A stretch of DNA of 6,863 bases from Acidobacteriaceae bacterium (GTDB lineage: Bacteria > Acidobacteriota > Terriglobia > Terriglobales > Acidobacteriaceae), in contig JASHUR010000170.1 in NCBI GenBank assembly GCA_030039895.1, forward strand, positions 1 through 6,863, written 5' to 3'. Shown piece after piece: positions 5,565 to 6,863 of the stretch. The translations under genes were made by a program, and so were the position numbers. Each line of letters starts with the position of its first letter. The stretch's first letter is position 1. Below the pieces are notes generated by a model. The model had not been told where the DNA came from. It ran no database searches and saw only the letters and a program-made list of their open reading frames with translations.

Positions 5565-6863
5565 CCGGAATTGCAGAAACTCGAACGCCTTCTCGTCGTT
5601 CAAGTCAGCTGTTCACGCTCGCCCTCTCTGTGTGGACCGCTGCGCTGCTTTTCTACTTGGTTACTTTGCTGGTGTCCGCCCCTCCAAACAGTGATCAAAG
5701 CTGGTATCTCTACGCCGCGCAGCGCATGCTCGCCGGTGCCCGGCTCTATGGACCGCAGCTTGTCGAAACCAATCCGCCCCTTATCATCTGGTTCTCGGCC
5801 TTACCAGTATTCTTGGCGCGTCTGTTGCACCTTGATGCCTACATCACGCTCAAACTGATTGTCTTCCTCATGATCGGCGCCAGTACCGCGTGGACCGGGA
5901 GAATCCTGCGCGCTGCCCGCCTTGCCGAAACCTCGGTCTTTTTCTATCTCGCCTTAAGTTCAGTCGTTGGTGCCGAGTTTTTTTTGCATGGCTGTGACTT
6001 TGGCCAGCGTGAACATTTGCTGGTCATCCTTATCCTCCCCTATATTTTTTCTGCTGCCCTCAGCGATCAGCTCTGCCTTTCGTTTGCTGAGCTTTGCTCT
6101 CTCGGGCTCGCTGCCGGTGCGGCGGTCTGTTTCAAACCGCAGCATGTCATCATTCTTGCGGCGCTGGAACTCTTCCTTGCCGTCTGGAACCGTAGTCTGC
6201 GACGGCTCGCCAGCCCGGCCTTTATATGTGCTGTCTTCGCTGTTCTCGCATATATAGCCATGGTCCGGCTTGCCGCCCCGCTCTATTTCAGTGCCATGCT
6301 GCCTCTTTTAAGAAGCACTTATTGGACGTATGGACCGCGCACCACCTGGGCCATCCTTAAGAGCACGCCTTTTTTTGATTTTCTCTTTCTTGCAACGCTT
6401 ATTGTCTTCATCACGCAACGCCGCAAGCTTCGCTGTGCTGCCGTTCCTGGAGCCTTTCTGGCCTCTGGCTTTGCTTCCTTCATCGCTTTCTGTATTCAGC
6501 ATGGAGGCTGGGCTTACCAGGCCTATCCTCAGGACGCTTTTCTTTTCCTGGCAATCTTCTGGATCGCCGCTGGTCGTTTATCTCCCGCTCTCATCGCAAA
6601 CTGGAAGCCCGATTCAGACTTTGCTGTAATCACCGCGGCATTTCTACTCCTGCTTCTTCCTCCTTTGATCATCTCCCGGCGACGCACGAATCTGTCTGTG
6701 GCCGGGGGCAAACCACACAGCGGCATGAACGTCCCTTACCCCAACACCGTCTTTGCACAATATCCGGCCAAAACTCCCGTCTACATTTTTTCAACCCTCG
6801 TAATAGACGCCTTTCCTGCGATATTCCAGAATCATCTCGTCTGGGCCAGCCGCTTTCCTTGCC
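5561..6863 (+). CDS. Multi-pass membrane protein, probable GT-C-type glycosyltransferase, 3'-truncated
   Basis: The frame is open from GTG 5561 to the window edge: 434 codons, no stop, so the C-terminus is missing. GTG is chosen because it overlaps the TGA of the GT2 gene (GTGA), and the first in-frame ATG comes only at residue 56, after the first membrane segment. Hydrophobic stretches lie near 17-39, 74-89, 94-112, 124-143, 152-168, 175-190, 194-208, 219-235, 270-284, 294-312, 326-337 and 354-371. Between the first two is the loop NSDQSWYLYAAQRMLAGARLY...ETNPPL (43-74). This matches GT-C transferases such as ArnT and PMT, where an Asp in the first external loop (here Asp45) is catalytic and G-x-x-LY...PP is typical. 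Other marks are GQREHL (148-153), KPQ (192-194), GGWAYQAYP (315-323), and a hydrophilic segment after about 372 that is probably periplasmic. Such enzymes transfer sugars from polyprenyl-phosphate donors, which fits the GT2 partner. Acceptor and sugar are unknown. The gene is poor in G+C, with T runs such as 5978-5985. Confidence 0.83.
   Translation, partial: MTGIAETRTPSRRSSQLFTLALSVWTAALLFYLVTLLVSAPPNSDQSWYLYAAQRMLAGARLYGPQLVETNPPLIIWFSALPVFLARLLHLDAYITLKLIVFLMIGASTAWTGRILRAARLAETSVFFYLALSSVVGAEFFLHGCDFGQREHLLVILILPYIFSAALSDQLCLSFAELCSLGLAAGAAVCFKPQHVIILAALELFLAVWNRSLRRLASPAFICAVFAVLAYIAMVRLAAPLYFSAMLPLLRSTYWTYGPRTTWAILKSTPFFDFLFLATLIVFITQRRKLRCAAVPGAFLASGFASFIAFCIQHGGWAYQAYPQDAFLFLAIFWIAAGRLSPALIANWKPDSDFAVITAAFLLLLLPPLIISRRRTNLSVAGGKPHSGMNVPYPNTVFAQYPAKTPVYIFSTLVIDAFPAIFQNHLVWASRFPC

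Noticed and set aside
5571..5858. 95-codon frame starting with TTG just after the GT2 gene
   Set aside because: It ends early and has no recognisable features, while the overlapping frame from GTG 5561 stays open to the window end and encodes a coherent membrane protein.
5978..5985. Run of eight T in the GT-C-like gene, possible frameshift or slippage site
   Set aside because: The frame stays open and the hydrophobic pattern is continuous on both sides (GAEFFLHG), so there is no sign of a shift; it is only a place to watch for sequencing error.

Overview
The window looks like a chromosomal segment of a GC-rich Gram-negative bacterium. My best guess is Acidobacteriota (Terriglobia-like). The reasons are the fused E1 alpha/beta 2-oxo acid dehydrogenase, the strong C preference at third codon positions in the left two thirds, and a putative lipoprotein glycoside hydrolase with an Ig-like N-terminal domain. 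This assignment comes from family knowledge, not from a marker gene. I see no rRNA, tRNA, CRISPR array, insertion sequence or phage gene.

Layout. (1) Positions 1-1878, plus strand: the 3' part of a fused branched-chain-type 2-oxo acid dehydrogenase E1 (alpha and beta in one chain), cut by the left window edge. (2) Positions 1927-3696, minus strand, convergent with it: a probable secreted lipoprotein glycoside hydrolase with an Ig-like domain, a clan GH-A-like TIM barrel and a C-terminal beta domain. (3) Positions 3789-4427, plus strand, divergent from the hydrolase: a RimJ/RimL-type GNAT acetyltransferase. The 92-bp divergent spacer holds two overlapping inverted repeats. (4) Positions 4428-4535: a non-coding gap with a long imperfect hairpin overlapping a plausible sigma70-type promoter. 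(5) Positions 4536-5564 and 5561-6863, plus strand: a two-gene operon overlapping by 4 bases. It encodes a membrane-anchored GT2 (polyprenyl-phosphate glycosyltransferase-like) and a multi-pass GT-C-like membrane protein cut by the right window edge.

The first three genes look like unrelated accessory or housekeeping genes in separate transcription units. The last two probably work together: the GT2 enzyme would load a sugar onto a polyprenyl phosphate on the cytoplasmic face, and the GT-C protein would transfer that sugar to an acceptor on the periplasmic side. The operon is visibly poorer in G+C than the left part, and the change falls close to the hairpin at 4433-4470. It is the best candidate here for a separately acquired or little-described unit. 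I see no clear evidence of a radically new system.
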